Source: DAOPJM01 sp035399665 (GTDB lineage: Bacteria; Bacillota; Clostridia; Christensenellales; CAG-138). From it: 64,000 nucleotides of DNA. Position 1 is the stretch's first letter, and each line of letters begins with the position of its first letter. Shown piece by piece: positions 61,338 through 64,000 of this stretch. The notes under the pieces were generated by a model that was not told the DNA's origin, ran no database searches, and worked only from the letters and a program-made list of their open reading frames with translations. The translations under genes were made by a program, and so were the position numbers. The DNA lies in contig DAOPJM010000004.1 in NCBI GenBank assembly GCA_035399665.1, positions 1 through 64,000 on the forward strand, in the 5' to 3' direction.

Positions 61338-62792
61338 ATGGATAGAAGAACCGAGATATTGTCCGCGAGAAACCTCACCATGATGACCGATTTGTATCAG
61401 CTCACCATGATGTACGGTTATTTCAAGAAGGGTATGGCCAAGAACGAAGCGGTGTTCGATATGTTCTTTAGGCCGCTTAAAACCTCAAGCTACGCGATGA
61501 TGGCGGGGCTTGAGAACCTTGTGTACTACATTCAAAACCTGCACTTCACGCAGGACGACGTAGCGTATCTGCGCTCTTTGAACCTCTTTGACGAGGACTT
61601 TCTGGAGAACCTCAAGACCCTGAAGTTCACGGGCGAGATATATTCCGTACCCGAAGGCACGGTGGTGTTTCCGGGCGAGCCGCTGATTCGCGTCAAAGCG
61701 CCCATCATGCAGGCACAGCTTATCGAGACCGCGCTATTGACCTTTGTCAACCATCAGACGCTGATTGCCACCAAAGCGAGCAAGGTGCGCTATGCCGCGG
61801 GCAGCGACACCGTTATGGAGTTCGGGCTTAGGCGCGCACAGGGCGCGGACGCGGGCATTTATGGTGCGCGCTCCGCCATCATCGGCGGCTGCGATTCCAC
61901 AAGCAACGTACTTACGGGACAGATGTTTGACATACCAGTGTGTGGGACGCACTCACACAGCTGGGTCATGAGCTTCCCCGACGAGGTTTCGGCGTTCCGC
62001 GCTTACGCCGAGGTTTTCCCGCACGCCTGTCTGCTGCTTGTCGATACCTTCGACACTCTGCGTTCGGGCGTACCCAACGCCATCAAGGTGTTTAACGAGC
62101 TTCGCGCCAAGGGCTATGAGCCTCTGGGCATACGCTTGGACAGCGGCGACCTTGCCTACCTTTCCAAGCGGGCGCGTATCATGCTTGACGAGGCGGGCTT
62201 CCACAACGCCACAATCTGCGCCTCGTCCGACCTTGACGAGACCGTCATACGCGATTTGAAGATACAGGGCGCCTGCATCTCAAGCTGGGGCGTAGGCACT
62301 CAGCTCATAACGTCGGGCGACAACCCCGCTTTGGGCGGAGTGTACAAGCTTTCGGCGGAGATAGTGGACGGGGTCACGCACCCAAGAATAAAGCTCTCCG
62401 ATTCGGCGTTCAAGGTTACAACCCCCGGGTACAAGAAGATTGTACGCCTGTACGACAGGAGCGGCAAGGCGACCGCCGACCTCATTATGCTTGCGGATGA
62501 GACGGTGGACGAGACCAAGCCCCTGACCATCTTCGACCCGCTGCAAACCTACAAGCGTTTGACGCTGACCAACTTCAAGGCAAGAGAGCTGCTTGTTCCC
62601 ATATTCGTTGACGGCGAGCTTGTCTACAAGCTTCCCGATATGCACGAGATTTGCGCGTATGCCAAGACCGAGATCGAATCGCTGTGGGACGAGTATAAGC
62701 GTTCCATGAACCCGCACATCTACAAGGTTGACCTTTCCGACAGGCTCTACGCTCTAAAGCAGAGCATGATTGACGAGTATGTCAAGGCGTAG
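61338..62792 (+). CDS. pncB: Nicotinate phosphoribosyltransferase
   Basis: Makes nicotinate mononucleotide for NAD salvage. The 484-residue protein shows NLTMMTDLYQLTM, FRPLKTSSYAMMAGLE, VMEFGLRRAQGADAG, GTHSHSWVMSF (with the autophosphorylated His region) and LLVDTFDTLRSGVPNA. ATG at 61338 is two bases after the lgt stop; GGGTGG lies upstream. A longer reading to 61308 overlaps the lgt end and is less likely. Confidence 0.96.
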   Translation: MDRRTEILSARNLTMMTDLYQLTMMYGYFKKGMAKNEAVFDMFFRPLKTSSYAMMAGLENLVYYIQNLHFTQDDVAYLRSLNLFDEDFLENLKTLKFTGEIYSVPEGTVVFPGEPLIRVKAPIMQAQLIETALLTFVNHQTLIATKASKVRYAAGSDTVMEFGLRRAQGADAGIYGARSAIIGGCDSTSNVLTGQMFDIPVCGTHSHSWVMSFPDEVSAFRAYAEVFPHACLLLVDTFDTLRSGVPNAIKVFNELRAKGYEPLGIRLDSGDLAYLSKRARIMLDEAGFHNATICASSDLDETVIRDLKIQGACISSWGVGTQLITSGDNPALGGVYKLSAEIVDGVTHPRIKLSDSAFKVTTPGYKKIVRLYDRSGKATADLIMLADETVDETKPLTIFDPLQTYKRLTLTNFKARELLVPIFVDGELVYKLPDMHEICAYAKTEIESLWDEYKRSMNPHIYKVDLSDRLYALKQSMIDEYVKA

Positions 62793-63336
62793 GGCGGGAG
62801 CCTTAAGCCTAATACTTGCGATACTGCTCATGTCGGGCTGCGTCTCTCAGCAGACGCGCTTGACCTCGGTGTTGAGCAACACCGACGCGCCCACGGCCAC
62901 GGCCGAGACGGACACGGGGACAACGCCCGAACCTGTCGCCACCGATGAACCGCTTGTGGAGATGCTGATACCAAGCATAACAGGCGCGGCCAAGCAAAGC
63001 GACGGGCTGGGCATGGTGATACTTGACCCCGAAACGCACTATTTCTCAACCTACCTGCGGTTCACGGAGCTTAGGGTATACGAGCATGAGAACGGGGTTT
63101 TCCTTGACGGCGTTTGTATAAACTCATACTTCGAGCCGCTGTACGGCAAGGCGAAGATAGTGTTCTTTGATGAAAACGGTGTAGAATACGGCTATGGAGA
63201 CATACACACCGCGGACGGCGGGACTGTGCTTGCCTCGGGGCGCAGCCTCATCTATGCGGAGATATTGACGGAAGTGGACGTGCAGCTTATGGATTTCGTG
63301 ATAATCCAGGTTGAGAGCTACGCGCCCAAGAGCTGA
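62779..63336 (+). CDS. Putative lipoprotein, 185 aa
   Basis: Basic start (MSRRRAGA), hydrophobic run and lipobox LLMSGC, then a Thr/Pro/Glu-rich spacer to about 70 and a domain of about 110 residues with strands such as TYLRFTELRVYEHENG and AKIVFFDENGVEYGYGDIHT. This resembles FxLyC-like domains that describe structural changes outside the cell, but no family is certain. The start lies inside the end of pncB; no strong RBS, so translational coupling is likely. Confidence 0.65.
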   Translation: MSRRRAGALSLILAILLMSGCVSQQTRLTSVLSNTDAPTATAETDTGTTPEPVATDEPLVEMLIPSITGAAKQSDGLGMVILDPETHYFSTYLRFTELRVYEHENGVFLDGVCINSYFEPLYGKAKIVFFDENGVEYGYGDIHTADGGTVLASGRSLIYAEILTEVDVQLMDFVIIQVESYAPKS

Positions 63337-63349
63337 AGGAGGCTGAGGA

Positions 63350-63778
63350 ATGAAAAGGCTTGCCATTGTGCTTTTGTGTCTGTGCCTGCTTTGCGTAGGA
63401 TGCGGAAAGTCCGACGACGGGCAGGTGGAGCTTGACGTTACGGAGGACCTGTATGTGACCACGGTCAACGCCGTCTATAACGACTATCAAACCTATGTGG
63501 GCGAGAGGGTCAGAATTGAGGGCGTGTACGGGGTAGTAGACACGGGGAGCGCCCAATACCATTGGGTATACCGCCAAGGGCCGGGGTGCTGCGGCACCGA
63601 TGGAGCCATGTGCGGCTTTGAGTTCACCTACAATGGGGAGACGCCCGAAATCAACGATTGGATTCAGGTCATAGGCATACTCGAATCCTACAAGGAGGAT
63701 GGCTCCGTCTACCTCAGCATTAAGGCGGAGAGCGTCACGGTTATGGATGTGCGCGGTCTTGAGATCGTAAGCAGATAA
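63350..63778 (+). CDS. Putative lipoprotein with a DUF1980/TIGR03943-like OB domain
   Basis: A 142-residue protein with lipobox LCVGCG. The mature part has TYVGERVRIEGVYGVV, then PGCCGTDGAMCGFEFTYNG and NDWIQVIGILESYKEDGS. This order (VxxxGxV, CCxxDAxxCGF, DWVxVxG) resembles the C-terminal domain of TIGR03943/YcgQ proteins, which work with a YcgR-type permease. No such permease gene is in the window. GGAGG lies upstream. Confidence 0.65.
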   Translation: MKRLAIVLLCLCLLCVGCGKSDDGQVELDVTEDLYVTTVNAVYNDYQTYVGERVRIEGVYGVVDTGSAQYHWVYRQGPGCCGTDGAMCGFEFTYNGETPEINDWIQVIGILESYKEDGSVYLSIKAESVTVMDVRGLEIVSR

Positions 63779-63809
63779 ACAAAAGCTGATTATGTGGAGG
63801 TAGAAAGCA

Positions 63810-64000
63810 ATGTGGAAGGATTTTAAGAAGTTTGCGTTCAAGGGGAACGTGATGGACATGGCGGTTGGCGTAATCATCGCGACTGCATTCGGCAAGATCG
63901 TTTCATCTCTCGTTAACGATGTGTTCATGCCGCTCATAGGTCTGCTCGTCGGCGGGGTCAATTTCAACGATATGTTCATCGTTTTGCAAAAGACCGACAC
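63810..64000 (+). CDS. mscL: Large-conductance mechanosensitive channel MscL, 3'-truncated by the window edge
   Basis: The first 63 residues are present: WKDFKKFAFKGNVMDMAVGV, IIATAFGKIVSSLVNDVFMP and LIGLLVGGVNF, which are the N-terminal amphipathic helix and first membrane helix of MscL. MscL opens under membrane stretch to release solutes. GGAGGT lies upstream of the ATG. Confidence 0.95.
   Translation, partial: MWKDFKKFAFKGNVMDMAVGVIIATAFGKIVSSLVNDVFMPLIGLLVGGVNFNDMFIVLQKTD

Overview
The window reads as a chromosomal segment of a Gram-positive, probably anaerobic Clostridia-type Firmicute of moderately high GC. The reasons are AAGGAGG-type ribosome binding sites, TTGACA/TATAAT promoters, Firmicutes gene blocks (khpB-mnmE, holB-ricT, ftsK-rimO-pgsA-cinA, rpiB-upp), an ISC-type Fe-S operon led by an Rrf2 regulator, RNase Y, and a V-type rather than F-type ATPase operon. 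Many lipoproteins and other secreted or membrane-anchored proteins, plus a family of short intergenic repeats, would suit an uncultured gut or rumen lineage; that placement is an inference. Two runs of exactly 100 N (14135-14234 and 61002-61101) lie inside repeats and are probably scaffold gaps, so this looks like a draft assembly.

Layout. 1-4.3 kb (+): the end of khpB, then mnmE, holB and ricT. 4.5-6.8 kb (-): the iscR-iscS-iscU operon and a 47-residue membrane peptide. 6.95-8.0 kb (+): a surface protein with a cohesin-like domain, an AP/TP-rich linker and a sortase-like tail. 8.1-13.9 kb (-): ftsK-rimO-pgsA-cinA. 14.0-14.5 kb: an intergenic repeat cluster with a gap. 14.6-17.1 kb (-): carbamate kinase and an ESS-family glutamate-type symporter. 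17.3-20.5 kb: a divergent pair, a lipoprotein with three copies of one domain (-) and a GH2 glycosidase (+), with a LacI-type palindrome between them. 20.6-24.6 kb (-): a large RND exporter. 24.8-35.2 kb (-): rpiB-upp, the nine-gene V-ATPase operon and a QueG-like protein. 35.4-40.9 kb (-): a secreted 1811-residue protein made of three 5'-nucleotidase modules and one dockerin. 41.1-45.0 kb (+): a TGS-uridine kinase fusion, a DUF1461-type membrane protein and tsaD. 45.1-56.5 kb (+): anchored beta-propeller proteins, deoB between two copies of the intergenic repeat, phzF-like, a DUF4349-like lipoprotein, a flavin-binding protein, RNase Y, an M19 dipeptidase and a small membrane protein. 56.6-59.8 kb (-): clpB behind a ribbon-helix-helix gene. 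60.1-64.0 kb (+): a divergent lgt with a repetitive acidic tail, pncB, two lipoproteins and the start of mscL.

The housekeeping content covers tRNA modification (MnmE, TsaD, QueG-like), Fe-S assembly (IscR/S/U) with several Fe-S clients (RimO, RicT, QueG-like), nucleoside salvage (Upp, the uridine kinase fusion, DeoB, secreted nucleotidase) and ion-driven energetics (V-ATPase with the Na+-binding residues of NtpK, ESS symporter, RND pump). The most interesting accessory signal is a cohesin-like surface protein and a dockerin-bearing secreted nucleotidase in one window, which suggests non-cellulosomal tethering of nucleotide-scavenging enzymes at the cell surface. Other points worth a look are the modular inverted-repeat family, including direct copies on both sides of deoB, the triplicated lipoprotein, the Lgt with altered key residues, and the RHH gene ahead of clpB. 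No CRISPR array, prophage, insertion-sequence transposase, rRNA or tRNA gene was seen.
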